Program-made: the position numbers and the translations under genes
The notes under the pieces: model-generated
What the model was told of the DNA's origin: nothing
Seen by the model: the letters and a program-made list of their open reading frames with translations, nothing else
Database searches by the model: none
In this document: one piece after another, positions 45,887 to 55,381 of the stretch
Numbering within the stretch: the stretch's first letter is position 1
Layout: every line of letters starts with the position of its first letter
Origin: Actinoallomurus sp963823735
Lineage (GTDB): Bacteria; Actinomycetota; Actinomycetes; Streptosporangiales; Streptosporangiaceae
Length of the DNA: 64,000 nucleotides
Reading direction: 5' to 3'
Assembly (NCBI GenBank): GCA_963823735.1
Contig: CAWGMO010000002.1
Coordinates: 2,728,001-2,792,000, forward strand

Positions 45887-47254
45887 TCACTCCGCGCCGT
45901 TGACGCCGTCCGGAAGGTCCGGTTCGAGGACACGGAGGGGCACGGCGTTCGGATCGGACCCCGGCAGGTGGTGGCTGTGCTTGAAGACGGCGTTGAAGTT
46001 GGCGACGTACTCCGTCTCCAGCGCGGCGTCCGCGACGGTGATCATCGCTTCGTCGTGGCCGTGGAGGCCGACGGTCGTGTAGTTGTTGCTGCCGGTCAGC
46101 ACCACCTTCTGCGGCCTGCCCTCGTACGTCCCGTCGATCAGCAGGTACTTGGAGTGGGCGTACGTGGTGCCGGTCTCGGTCAGGTAGCCGACCTCGGGGT
46201 TGCCGTGCCGCCCGCCCTTCTTGGTGAGGGCGTTCGTGGCGGTGCGGCCGACGATGTCGTACACGACCTGCACGCGGCAGCCCGCGTCGTCCAGCTTCCA
46301 CAGGCGGCGCGCGATCGGGCCCCACGTGAAGTGGCCGACGCTGACCCGCACGCGGGTGCCGCCCGCGCACGAGACCTTGTCGAGCGCCTGGCTGATCGGG
46401 TCGCCGGTCTTCCACGGGAAGAAGTCCAGGCGGTACGGCCCGGAGCGTACGACGCGGTGGTAGTCGGCGTTGTGGCGCTGTTTCGCCAGGTCGGCGAAGT
46501 AGCGCCGGTAGCCGGCGTACACCCCGGCGTCCTGGATGGTCAGCGCGTCGTTCCACTGGTAGTCGCGGGCGCCGTCGGTGGAGTTGGCCGAGGTCTGTAC
46601 GACGACGTTCCGCGAGCCGAGGGTGCTGGAGAACAGGAAGAACTTGTTGTGGTTGAACTCCGGCCCGATGCAGCCGCGGTTCTCCTTGCACGTGACGACC
46701 CAGGAGCGCTTCTTCGTGTCGCCGCCCAGCGCGGCGCGCAGCCGGGAGGCGGCGGCGTACGCGACCGACTCGTGGTCGAGGACGACGTGCACGGCGATCT
46801 TGCGGCGGTTCGCGGCGATGAGCTGCGAGGCGGTGTCCTGGCTCTGGAAGTGGTACATCGCGACGTCGATCGACGAGCCCTTGGAAGCCTTGGCGATCAG
46901 CCGGCCGACCTGCGTGGAGATCGCGTCCGCCTTCGCGGCGCCGCCGATGGGCGAGTTGAAGATGGAGCCCGTGCTCAGCGCGGAGCCGACGCGGCGTACG
47001 ACCTGCGGGGCGGCGGGCGCCTTCCGCGGGGGCGCCACCCGGGGTGCCGCGCGGGGCGGCGCCTGGGCGGCGAGCCGGCCGTCGTTGCCGCCGGCGGCGA
47101 CGACGGCGCCCGGCGCCCGGCCGCCCGTCTGCGGCCGGATCACCTCCGACAGGGTTCTCAGCGCGGAGTGGACGGTGTCGTCCTCGATCGACGCGCCGGT
47201 GGCCAGCACGCAGACCGCGAGTACTCCCCCGGCGAACACCAGCGACTTCGGCAC
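45887..47254 (-). CDS. Secreted phospholipase D-like protein
   Basis: 455 residues from GTG 47254. N-terminal hydrophobic export signal (SLVFAGGVLAVCVLATGA), a proline-rich linker, then two PLD half-domains with H-x-K motifs: EFNHNKFFLFSS (about residue 200) and YAHSKYLLIDG (about 365), the latter followed by LTGSNNYT. The first motif lacks the Asp of the canonical HKD, as in bacterial PLD-like nucleases and hydrolases. Expected outside the cell. Substrate unknown: phospholipid or nucleic acid. Confidence 0.83.
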   Translation of the reverse strand: MPKSLVFAGGVLAVCVLATGASIEDDTVHSALRTLSEVIRPQTGGRAPGAVVAAGGNDGRLAAQAPPRAAPRVAPPRKAPAAPQVVRRVGSALSTGSIFNSPIGGAAKADAISTQVGRLIAKASKGSSIDVAMYHFQSQDTASQLIAANRRKIAVHVVLDHESVAYAAASRLRAALGGDTKKRSWVVTCKENRGCIGPEFNHNKFFLFSSTLGSRNVVVQTSANSTDGARDYQWNDALTIQDAGVYAGYRRYFADLAKQRHNADYHRVVRSGPYRLDFFPWKTGDPISQALDKVSCAGGTRVRVSVGHFTWGPIARRLWKLDDAGCRVQVVYDIVGRTATNALTKKGGRHGNPEVGYLTETGTTYAHSKYLLIDGTYEGRPQKVVLTGSNNYTTVGLHGHDEAMITVADAALETEYVANFNAVFKHSHHLPGSDPNAVPLRVLEPDLPDGVNGAE

Positions 47255-47416
47255 ACGATCTCCCGCACGGAAATACCTGCCCTTGAATCAGACATTAGGG
47301 CCTGGAAGCGGCAAATCGTACAGGAGATGTCGATGCTTGGGACACCCGAAAACCACCCCTGACCTTGCCCTTTGCCGTGAGGCGCGGGCATGGCCGGGGT
47401 GTGGGTGAAAAGTGGG

Positions 47417-48436
47417 TCAGATGGTACGAGAGCGCTGCGCGACGGCCGGGGCACCGTACGGGTAGTCGCCCATCTGGGGAGCGCTGGCGTCGTCCAGCAG
47501 CGCGGTCTCGTGCTCCGACAGGTGCAGCGAGCCCGCGCCCAGGTTGTCGTCGAGCTGTTCGAGGGTGCGCGCGCCGAGGATCACCGAGCTGACGGCGGGC
47601 CGGTCGGCGACCCAGGCCAGCGCGACCTGCGCCATCGAGACGCCACGCTCCTCGGCGACCTTGCGCACGGCGTCGACGATCTGCCAGGTGCGCTCCTGCG
47701 CGTTGCGCGGGGCGTACGCCTCCATGCCGCGCTCGGGGTCCTCACCGAGGCGGCTCGTCCCGCTCGGCGTCTCGTCGCGGCGGTACTTCCCGGTCAGCCA
47801 GCCGCCCGCCAGCGGTGACCACGGCAGGATGCCGATGCCCTCGTTGACGCAGACATCGACCAGCTCGAACTCGATGTCGCGAGTGATCAGGTTGTACTGC
47901 GGCTGGAGGGTCGTGATCGGCGTCAGCCCGCGCAGGGAGGTGATCGTGGCGGCCTTCTGCAACTGCCAGCCGAGGAAGTTGCTGACCCCGGCGTACCGGA
48001 TCTTGCCGGCGGTCACGGCGTCGTCGTAGAAGCGGAGGGTCTCCTCCAGCGGCGTGACCGGGTCCCACGCGTGGGCCTGGTAGAGGTCGACCGACTCCAC
48101 GCCCATCCGGCGCAGGCTCGCCTCCAGCGCGCGGGTCAGGTGCGCGCGCGTCAGGCCGAGGTCATTGGGGCCGTCGCCCATCGCGAACCGGCCCTTGGTG
48201 GCGAGGACCATCCGGTCGCGCATCTCCGGCCGGGCGGCGAACCACCGGCCGATGATCTCCTCTGAGACTCCGGCGGAGTAGACGTCGGCGGTGTCGATGA
48301 GGTTGCCGCCCTGCTCGGCGTAGCGGTCCAGCTGGGCGTGGGCCGTCGCCTCGTCGCTCTCGTTGCCGAAGGTCATCGTGCCCAGACACAGCGTCGAGAC
48401 CACGGTGCCGGTCTTGCCGAGGGGGCGGTATTCCAT
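47417..48436 (-). CDS. Aldo/keto reductase
   Basis: 339 residues. LGKTGTVVSTLCLGTMTFGN, NLIDTADVYSAGVSEEIIG (catalytic Asp and Tyr), VLATKGRFAM (Lys), VDLYQAHAWDP (His), and GILPWSPLAGGWLTGKY, then an NADPH-binding end VILGARTLEQLDDNL. ATG 48434-48436 is chosen for GGAAGG 7 bases upstream; ATGs at 48442 and 48451 are possible. Reduces aldehydes or ketones with NADPH; substrate unknown. Confidence 0.9.
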   Translation of the reverse strand: MEYRPLGKTGTVVSTLCLGTMTFGNESDEATAHAQLDRYAEQGGNLIDTADVYSAGVSEEIIGRWFAARPEMRDRMVLATKGRFAMGDGPNDLGLTRAHLTRALEASLRRMGVESVDLYQAHAWDPVTPLEETLRFYDDAVTAGKIRYAGVSNFLGWQLQKAATITSLRGLTPITTLQPQYNLITRDIEFELVDVCVNEGIGILPWSPLAGGWLTGKYRRDETPSGTSRLGEDPERGMEAYAPRNAQERTWQIVDAVRKVAEERGVSMAQVALAWVADRPAVSSVILGARTLEQLDDNLGAGSLHLSEHETALLDDASAPQMGDYPYGAPAVAQRSRTI

Positions 48437-48489
48437 CCTCATGCCTTCCATCGATGCTTCTGCGGTCGGCATGGCCACTACCCAGTTTG

Positions 48490-48538
48490 TGCCAGAAAAG
48501 ACGAGGTGGCGGGGATGTCTGCTCCCCGCCACCTCGTC
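48490..48538 (-). terminator. Terminator after the secreted beta-helix gene
   Basis: Perfect 16-bp stem (GACGAGGTGGCGGGGA at 48500-48515 with 48523-48538), 7-base loop, then CTTTTCTGG in the direction of the minus strand. It begins 3 bp after the stop. Confidence 0.92.
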
Positions 48539-48541
48539 CGG

Positions 48542-49441
48542 TCAGCCGAAGCAGCCCAGAACGCTGCCCGCGGGCGAGCAGTTGTCCGGGATGTTGGTTC
48601 GGATGATCGAGTTCGTGGTGGTGACCGTGCCGCCCGAGACGAAGATCCCGCCGCCGGTCGAGGCCCGGTTGTGCACGACCAGTACCCGGTCGATCGACGT
48701 GGTACCGCCGCCCTGGAGGCCGCCGCCACCGCCCGCGGCGAAGTTACGGTCGATCGTGCTCCGGATGACGCGCGTCGTGCCGGACGCGTCCGTCGACCCG
48801 CCGCCGCCGTTGGTGGCGTTGTTGGCCGTCAGGCGGCTGCCGAAGACGGTGAGCCGGCCCGCGTTGTCGAACCCGCCTCCCCCGAGGCCCGCCGCGTTGG
48901 CCTTGATGACGGAGTCGCTGATCTGCGCGGTCGCGCCGGTGCCGTTGAAGAACCCGCCGCCGAAGTCGGTGGACCGGTTGCCGGCGAGGGTGACGAAGCT
49001 CAGCACGGCGATGCCGTTGTTCAGGATCCCGCCCCCGTCATTGGGGGCGACGCCGCCCACGATGAACAGGTTCCGCGCGTGCAGGGTGCCCGTCGAGGCG
49101 ACATCGATGACCCGGAAGGTCGTCGACGCGGCGGGATCCCGCCTGATCGTCGTGGAGACGCCGCCGATCAGGGCGACGTCGGCGGTGATGGCCGGCAGGC
49201 CGTCCACTCCCGGGTCCGCCGGATTGGTGATGCTGTACACGCAGTTCGAGGCCAGCCGCAGCGTGGCCGCGCCGAGCCCGTTCGCGGTGTTGATCGCCGT
49301 CGCGAGCGCGGCCGAGTTGCACGGCACCCTGACGACACGCGCGGAGTGCGCCGCCTCGGCGGACGCGGGCGATGTCATCAGCGCCGCCCCCGCGAGTACA
49401 GTGGCGCCCGCACCGGCGAATGCCCTGCCAAATGAATTCAT
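48542..49441 (-). CDS. Secreted right-handed beta-helix protein
   Basis: 299 residues with signal peptide MNSFGRAFAGAGATVLAGAA, cleaved near ASAEA. Then glycine-rich helix coils: APNDGGGILNNGIAV, STDFGGGFFNGTG, AGLGGGGFDNAGR, ATNGGGGSTDASG, AAGGGGGLQGGGTTS and ASTGGGIFVSGG, the polymorphic outer-membrane/choice-of-anchor type pattern (G-G-G-(I/F)-x-N). Two terminal Cys (NCSPAGSVLGCFG) likely form a disulfide. Function unknown; surface adhesion or carbohydrate contact is usual for the fold. Confidence 0.8.
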   Translation of the reverse strand: MNSFGRAFAGAGATVLAGAALMTSPASAEAAHSARVVRVPCNSAALATAINTANGLGAATLRLASNCVYSITNPADPGVDGLPAITADVALIGGVSTTIRRDPAASTTFRVIDVASTGTLHARNLFIVGGVAPNDGGGILNNGIAVLSFVTLAGNRSTDFGGGFFNGTGATAQISDSVIKANAAGLGGGGFDNAGRLTVFGSRLTANNATNGGGGSTDASGTTRVIRSTIDRNFAAGGGGGLQGGGTTSIDRVLVVHNRASTGGGIFVSGGTVTTTNSIIRTNIPDNCSPAGSVLGCFG

Positions 49442-49519
49442 TCGGGTCCCCCGACCATATATAGGACATCAATTGCGCGAAACAATGCGCACGGTATCGC
49501 GGGTTCGCACTTAGTGTCC

Positions 49520-50947
49520 TTATGGATTTTGGTCGGACCTTGCAATTTTCCTCGCGGCGTTCCACGCGATGACGCCGAACATCAGGGCACCGGTGAGAGC
49601 GAACGCGACCGGGTAACCGGTCCGCTCGGCGAGCACGCCGAACCCCGCCGCGCCCACCCCGAGCCCGGCGTCGAAGGAGAGGTTCCACACCGCGCTGACC
49701 GTGCCGTACCCGGAGGCGGAGACCTTCTCCAGCATGGAGGCGAGGCTGGTGTTCTGTGCGACGCCGTACCCGGCCCCGAAGACGAGCGCCCCGGCCAGCA
49801 CCACGACCGTGCTGCCGACCAGCACGAGCCCGAGCACTCCGGCCGCCGCGACGGCGGCACCGGGCACGAGCAGCCCGGCCGAACCATGCCGGTCCCCATG
49901 CCGCCCCGCCCACCAGCGGGAGAGCGTCGCGGACACGGACATGACGAGCAACGCCGCCGCGGCCAGGGACCCGGACGCGTGCACCATCGCGACCGGCAGA
50001 AAGGTCACGATCGCCCCGGCCGCCATGGCCGTCACCGAGAACACGGCCGCCGGCCGCACGAGCGCCCCGGTCCGCAAGGCGGCCAGCACCCCGAAGTGCT
50101 CATCGGCGGACACGGCGGGCTCGGCGGCGGCTTCCGCCGCCGAGACGGCGCACGCCCCGTGCGGGACGGGTGCCCCCTCCGGCGCGGGGCGCGCGGACAG
50201 GTCCGGCTCGACGGCGCCGGGCCGCTCCCACGTGGGGCGTACGGACAGGTCCGGCATCACGCCCCCCTCCGGCGTACGGCGCGCGGGCAGGTCCGGCACC
50301 GCGGCGCCCGGCTCCTCCGGCGTACGGCGTGCGGGCGGGGCCGGTGTCGGGCTCGCGGTGCGGGACGCCGTGCCGAGGGCCGCCGCCGCTCCGGCCAGGG
50401 TCAGCACCGCACCGGTGACGAACACCGGGGTGTAGCCGGTCTGGCCGCTCAGCCACACTCCGGCGGGGAGGGCGATCACCGAGGGGACGCCGACGACCAG
50501 GCCGTACAGGCCGAGGCCCTCGCCGCGGCGTTCGGCCGGGACCAGCGCCGCGACCAGCGTGCCCGTCACGACCACGGTGATCGCGAAGCCCAGGCCGCGT
50601 ACGGCGCACACGGCGAGGATCACGCCGAGGTTCCGTGAGCCGGGGAGCAGGAGCAACGGTGCGCCCAGCAGGGTCATCCCGGTCACCAGCACCGGACGGT
50701 GGCCGAAGCGGTCCACCAGGCGTGGTGTCGCCAGTTCGGCGGCGACGGTCGAGAACATCAGGGTGGCGGTGACGGAGCCGGCGGCCATCTTGCCCGCGCC
50801 GATGGAGGTCGCGTACAGCGGTAGCACCGACAACAGCAGGTAGAAGCCGGACATCGCACCGAACGTGGACAGGAACACCAGGGCCAGCGCCCGGGACATG
50901 ATCTTCGGGCGCGGCACACTCGTCGCGGGCCGGGACATGACGCTCAT
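49520..50947 (-). CDS. MFS transporter with an enlarged central loop
   Basis: 475 residues, twelve membrane segments. The first half has ATPRLVDRFGHRPVLVTGM (MFS loop 2-3 motif with D-R-x-G) and VVVTGTLVAALVPAERRGEG. The loop between halves is unusually long and repetitive: PARRTPEEPGAAVPDL, PARRTPEGGVMPDLSV, RPTWERPGAVEPDLSARPAP, a roughly 17-residue unit. Second half includes GRHGDRHGSAGLLVPGA and GYGVAQNTSLASMLEKV. Efflux of a small molecule is likely. ATG 50945-50947 lies close to the MocR gene, which ends 68 bp upstream on the same strand. Confidence 0.87.
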   Translation of the reverse strand: MSVMSRPATSVPRPKIMSRALALVFLSTFGAMSGFYLLLSVLPLYATSIGAGKMAAGSVTATLMFSTVAAELATPRLVDRFGHRPVLVTGMTLLGAPLLLLPGSRNLGVILAVCAVRGLGFAITVVVTGTLVAALVPAERRGEGLGLYGLVVGVPSVIALPAGVWLSGQTGYTPVFVTGAVLTLAGAAAALGTASRTASPTPAPPARRTPEEPGAAVPDLPARRTPEGGVMPDLSVRPTWERPGAVEPDLSARPAPEGAPVPHGACAVSAAEAAAEPAVSADEHFGVLAALRTGALVRPAAVFSVTAMAAGAIVTFLPVAMVHASGSLAAAALLVMSVSATLSRWWAGRHGDRHGSAGLLVPGAAVAAAGVLGLVLVGSTVVVLAGALVFGAGYGVAQNTSLASMLEKVSASGYGTVSAVWNLSFDAGLGVGAAGFGVLAERTGYPVAFALTGALMFGVIAWNAARKIARSDQNP

Positions 50948-51015
50948 ATGGCCGACGCTAAGGGGCCCGGCGGCACATGATCAGGTCCAATCCGGTGCCG
51001 GTTCAGTGGGCCGGT

Positions 51016-52422
51016 TCAGCCGCGCAGCAGGTCGCCGACGGTCGCGATGCCCGGCTCGATGGCCCGCTCGTTCACGTTGCCGAAGCCCAGGACCAGCCGC
51101 GCGGGGGTGACGTCCCCGCTCAGGCGGTACAGGCTCATTCCGTACAGGCCGACCGAACGCGAGCGCGCGGCCTCGACGACCTCCCGTTCGCCGAGCCCCT
51201 CCGGCAGGTGCGCGACGGCGTGGAAGCCCGCGGCCAGGCCGGTCAGCTCGACGCCGGGCGCGTGGTGTTCCAGGGCGTCCACGAGCGCGGCGCGGCGCCG
51301 GGCGTACGAGGCGCGCATGCGGCGCAGGTGCCGGTCGTAGCGGCCCGACTCGATCAGGGTCGCCAGCGTGAGCTGGTCCAGGCCCGGTGACCCGCGGTCG
51401 GCGACGCGCTTCTCCTCGGCGACCGCGCCGGCCAGCCACGGCGGGCACAGCACCCACCCGAGGCGTACGGCGGGCGCCAGCGACTTGCTGACCGTCCCGA
51501 GGGCGGCCACCCGGCCGGGCGCGAGGCCCTGGAGCATGCCGACCGGCTCGCGGTCGTAGCGGAACTCGGCGTCGTAGTCGTCCTCGACGATGGTCGCGTC
51601 GTGCCTGGCCGCCCACGCGACCAGCGCCTGGCGGCGGCCGGGGCTCAGTACGACGCCGGTGGGCGACTGGTGGGCGGGCGTGACGACGACCGCACGCGCG
51701 CCGGACTCCTCCAGCGCGCCGACGTCGACGCCCTCGGCGTCGACCGGGACGGGCACGACCTCGATGCCCGCGTACGCGGCGGCGGCGCCCGTGTCGCCCG
51801 CGCCGTACCCGGGCTCCTCGAACGCCACACGGCGTACGCCCGAGCGTACGAGCGCGCTCAGCACGAGGTTCAGCCCCTGCGCGAAGCCGGTGCAGACCAC
51901 CATCAGGTCCGGGTCCGCGCCGGCCCCGCGTACGCGGCGCAGGTAGGCGGCGAGGACCGCGCGGAGGACCGGGCTGCCGCGCGGATCCCCGTAGTCGAGC
52001 GAGGCGTTGGGCATGTCGCGGCCGGCCTCGCGCAGCGCCCACGCCCAGTCGCCGCGCGGGAAACTCGCCAGGTCCGGCACTCCGGGGCGGAAGTCGGTGG
52101 CCGGGCGCGGCGGCGCCGTCACCGGTGCCGCGGGCGGCGGCGCCAGGTGCGCGCCGGCGGCCACCCGGGTGGCCGAGCCGGTACGCGTGCTGAGGTACCC
52201 CTCCGACTGCAACTGGCCGTAGCACTCCTGGACGAGGCCGCGCGAGACGCCGAGCGCGCGTGCCAGCTCGCGCGAGGAGGGCAGCCGCTCGCCGACCTGA
52301 AGACGGCCGTCGCGGATCGCGTCGCGCAGCCCGCACTCCAGCTGGGTCCGCAGCGGCTCCGTACGGCTGCGGTCCAGCGGCAACAGCAGGCCGGGGCCGA
52401 GACCGGACCACTCGATCGGCAT
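51016..52422 (-). CDS. MocR-type regulator (GntR fused to PLP aminotransferase domain)
   Basis: 468 residues. N-terminal winged helix: LRTQLECGLRDAIRDGRLQV, LPSSRELARALGVSRGLV, YGQLQSEGYLSTRTGSAT. Aminotransferase-I-fold domain: DYGDPRGSPVLRAVLAAYLR, VEDDYDAEFRYDR and GTVSKSLAPAVRLGW with the PLP lysine near residue 312. PdxR and GabR are characterised examples. Divergent from the DHA2 exporter at 52523, a likely target, and followed by another MFS gene on its own strand. Confidence 0.92.
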   Translation of the reverse strand: MPIEWSGLGPGLLLPLDRSRTEPLRTQLECGLRDAIRDGRLQVGERLPSSRELARALGVSRGLVQECYGQLQSEGYLSTRTGSATRVAAGAHLAPPPAAPVTAPPRPATDFRPGVPDLASFPRGDWAWALREAGRDMPNASLDYGDPRGSPVLRAVLAAYLRRVRGAGADPDLMVVCTGFAQGLNLVLSALVRSGVRRVAFEEPGYGAGDTGAAAAYAGIEVVPVPVDAEGVDVGALEESGARAVVVTPAHQSPTGVVLSPGRRQALVAWAARHDATIVEDDYDAEFRYDREPVGMLQGLAPGRVAALGTVSKSLAPAVRLGWVLCPPWLAGAVAEEKRVADRGSPGLDQLTLATLIESGRYDRHLRRMRASYARRRAALVDALEHHAPGVELTGLAAGFHAVAHLPEGLGEREVVEAARSRSVGLYGMSLYRLSGDVTPARLVLGFGNVNERAIEPGIATVGDLLRG

Positions 52423-52522
52423 GGCCGGAGCCTAGCCGGAGGAATTCCCGGCGGCGGATGTCGAGAAGACGCGTGCGGCTCCGACGTCTCCGCTGAGATA
52501 CCGACCGAACGGATGGGCTTCC

Positions 52523-54119
52523 ATGAACACCGAAATCAGTTCGCGCGCCGGGTGGCGCCAGTGGATGGGGCTGGCCGTGGTGGCACTGCCCACGCTGCTG
52601 GTCTCCGTCGACGTCTTCGTGCTCCTGCTCGCGCTGCCGAAGCTCAGCGAGGATCTGCACGCCACCAGCACCCAGCAGCTATGGATCATGGACGTCTACG
52701 GCTTCCTGCTGTCCGGCTTCCTCGTGACGATGGGCACGCTCGGCGACCGGATCGGGCGGCGGAGACTGCTGCTCGCCGGGGCGGCGGCGTTCGGCGCCGC
52801 GTCCGTGGTGGCGGCGTACTCCACCAGCCCGGAGATGCTGATCGGTGCCCGCGCGCTGCTCGGGATCGCCGGCGCGACGCTGGCTCCCTCGGCGCTGGCG
52901 CTGATCAGCACCATGTTCCGCGACCCGAGGCAGCGGGCGGTCGCGATCAGCGTGTGGATGACGTGCTTCATGGCGGGCGCCGCGATCGGCCCGCTGGCCG
53001 GGGGCGCGCTGCTGAACCACTTCTGGTGGGGCTCGGCGTTCCTGCTGGGCGTGCCGGCGATGGTGCTGCTGCTGGTCACGGGCCCGTTCCTGCTGCCCGA
53101 GTCACGTGACGCCGGTGCCGGCCGCCTCGACCTGGCCAGCGTCGCGCTCTCCCTCGCCACGATCCTGCCCGTCGTGTACGGGCTGAAGGAGCTCGCCAAG
53201 GACGGCTGGCGGCCCGTGCCCATCGTCGTGACCCTGGCCGGGCTGGCCTTCGGCGCCGTGTTCGTGTCGCGGCAGCGGCGGCTGGCCGATCCCCTGCTGG
53301 ACCTGCGCCTGTTCGCCGACCGTGCCTTCGCCACCGCGCTGGGCGCGATGATGTTCGGCACGATGCTCAGCGGCGCGATCATGATGTTCATCACCCAGTA
53401 CTTCGAGCTCGTACGCGGCCTGTCGCCGCTCGGCGCGGGCGTGTGGTTGCTGCCCGCCGTCTGCGCCTCGACCGTGAGCGTCCTGTCCGCGCCGCACCTC
53501 GCCCGCCGGGTGCGCCCGGCGTACGCGATCGGCGGCGGAATGGCGCTCGCGGCGGTCGGGCTGCTGGTCATCACGCAGGCGAGCGGAGGCTCGGGGACCC
53601 TGACGGTCGCGACCGGGTTCGCCCTCATCAGCCTCGGCTGCGGGCCGATGGTGGTGCTGACGATCGACCTGGTCATCGGCGCGGCCCCGCCCGCCAAGGC
53701 GGGGTCGGCGGCGGCGCTGAACGAGACCTGCGGCCAGCTCGGCTTCGCGCTCGGCATCGCGGCCCTCGGCAGCATCGCCACCGCCGTCTACCGGCACCAT
53801 GTCCCGCGCGGGGTGCCGGCCGGTGTCTCTCCGGCCACGGCGCGCGCCACCCACGACACCCTCACCGCCGCCACCTCTGCGGCGCGCGGGCTGCCCCGGC
53901 AGGTGGAGACCGCGCTGCTGCACGCCCGCGCGTGACGCCTTCACGAGCGGGATGCACACGGTCGCGACGGTGAGCGCGGTGCTGCTGCTGGTCGTCGCGG
54001 TGCTGGTCGCGACCCTGCTGCGGCACGTGCCCGCGACCAACGATTCACTTCGGGTCGAAAACGGCGAGAAAGAACAGGCGCAGCATTTCACCGCCGAAGC
54101 GGAGCGCGCCAGCGCCTGA
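52523..54119 (+). CDS. MFS DHA2-type (14-helix) drug exporter, one frameshift near the 3' end
   Basis: About 531 residues reconstructed. The first 470 read cleanly: LVSVDVFVLLLALPKLSEDL (motif D1), GFLVTMGTLGDRIGRRRLLL (motif A), RALLGIAGATLAPSALALI (motif B), FMAGAAIGPLAGGALL (motif C). As read the frame stops at 53935; removing one base there continues into AFTSGMHTVATVSAVLLL, the last helix, ending at 54119 with a hydrophilic tail. QacA/SmvA-like proton-driven export of cationic drugs. Divergent from MocR. Confidence 0.87.
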
Positions 54120-54278
54120 CCCACGATCGCCGCCGGTTTTATCGGTCGTAGACGAATGGTTGACGGTTCACCCCGCAGGCACGATCTAAGCTCTCAGTGA
54201 TCACTTCTGTGGATCTCCACCGGTGAATATCGGCGTCATTCGCGGCGAGCTCGTACGAGGTCTCGAAAGGAGGGGCCA

Positions 54279-54803
54279 ATGCGCCCGGAACCGTTGCTGT
54301 CGGTCTCTTTCGCCACGTTGCTCGCCCTCCCTGTCCCCGTGGCGTCGGCGACCGGGACGGAGGCGCTGTCACGGGCGCTGACGCTGGACATCACCGTCCC
54401 GACGTCGGCGAGTCTCGGTACCGCCGGTCCCGGGGGCTCGATCAGCGCGCACATGGGCACCGTGACCGTGGACGACGGGCGGCTGGTGCTGGCCAACTGG
54501 ACGGCGACCGCCTCGGCGACGAACTTCACCACCGGCGGCGGGACCACTCCGGAGACGATCACCAAGAGCCGTGTGTCGTACTGGTCCGGCCCCGTCACCG
54601 CGTCGGTCGGGATCGGCACCCGGGTCCCCGGGCAGCTCACGGCGCTGAACGCCGTGCCCCTCACCAACCCGGTGACGGCGTTCTCCCTGCAGGCACTGAT
54701 CCTCGGCACCTCGACCAGCTGGAACCCCACGCTCGTCGTCGCGGTGCCGAGCGCCGCCGTCACGGGCGTCTACACGGGCACGGTGACGCACTCGGTCGCC
54801 TGA
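54279..54803 (+). CDS. Secreted protein with WxL-like domain
   Basis: 174 residues, signal peptide MRPEPLLSVSFATLLALPVP. The rest is beta-rich: LVLANWTATASATNF and SWNPTLVVAVPSAAVTGVYT, GTVTHSVA at the very end resemble the two conserved tryptophan segments of WxL cell-wall-binding domains. Preceded by an excellent AAAGGAGGGG. TTGACG at 54160-54165 may be part of the promoter. Extracellular, perhaps wall-attached; function unknown. Confidence 0.7.
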   Translation: MRPEPLLSVSFATLLALPVPVASATGTEALSRALTLDITVPTSASLGTAGPGGSISAHMGTVTVDDGRLVLANWTATASATNFTTGGGTTPETITKSRVSYWSGPVTASVGIGTRVPGQLTALNAVPLTNPVTAFSLQALILGTSTSWNPTLVVAVPSAAVTGVYTGTVTHSVA

Positions 54804-54817
54804 GCACTATCTTCTGG

Positions 54818-55381
54818 ATGGTGAAGGGGTTCGGCCGACGTGAGTTCCAGCTCGTGCTGCTCAGGCGCATGGCCGACTACCAGCCTGACCTCGTCGCCGC
54901 CGCGGCCCGCTCCCTCGGCTCCTCGCGTACGGAGATGCGCGAGGTGAACGCCCGGTGGCAGCGGATCCTGCGGTCGTCGCGGTTCCCCGGCGGCGAGCGC
55001 AGGCTCCGGCTCGTGCTCGGGCAGCCGGAGGGCCGCGTACGGCGGTCCGCGGGCGACGTGACCTGCGAGGCGTCCTGGTGGACCCTCCCGCTCTGGCCGG
55101 ACCTTCGGTTCGAGGCGGTCGCCGGGCCCGGCGGGACCCTCCTCCAGGAGTGGCTGATCCGGCCGGACGGCGAACCCTCCCCCGAGCCGTCAGGCGCCGG
55201 GGACCTGGCGCCCTGGTCCTGCGTCGTCGGCGACGTCGCCCAGCGGTTCGCGCCGGTCGAGCACCGCGCCGACATGCTGCCGAGCCGCTGGCAGACGGTC
55301 TTCTCCACGGGTGACACCTCGTACGTGGCCCACTTCGTGTGGGGGCTGCTGCAGGTGGTGGAAGAGCTTCCCGGTCACTGA
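54818..55381 (+). CDS. Hypothetical actinobacterial protein
   Basis: 187 residues, no recognised motif. Basic N-terminus (MVKGFGRREFQLVLLRRMAD), a middle with WWTLPLWPDLRFEAV, and WQTVFSTGDTSYVAHFVWGL near the end. No signal peptide or membrane helix seen. Third-position GC and clean frame support a real gene. It starts 14 bp after the WxL-like gene on the same strand and overlaps the convergent reductase gene by 7 bases. Confidence 0.55.
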   Translation: MVKGFGRREFQLVLLRRMADYQPDLVAAAARSLGSSRTEMREVNARWQRILRSSRFPGGERRLRLVLGQPEGRVRRSAGDVTCEASWWTLPLWPDLRFEAVAGPGGTLLQEWLIRPDGEPSPEPSGAGDLAPWSCVVGDVAQRFAPVEHRADMLPSRWQTVFSTGDTSYVAHFVWGLLQVVEELPGH

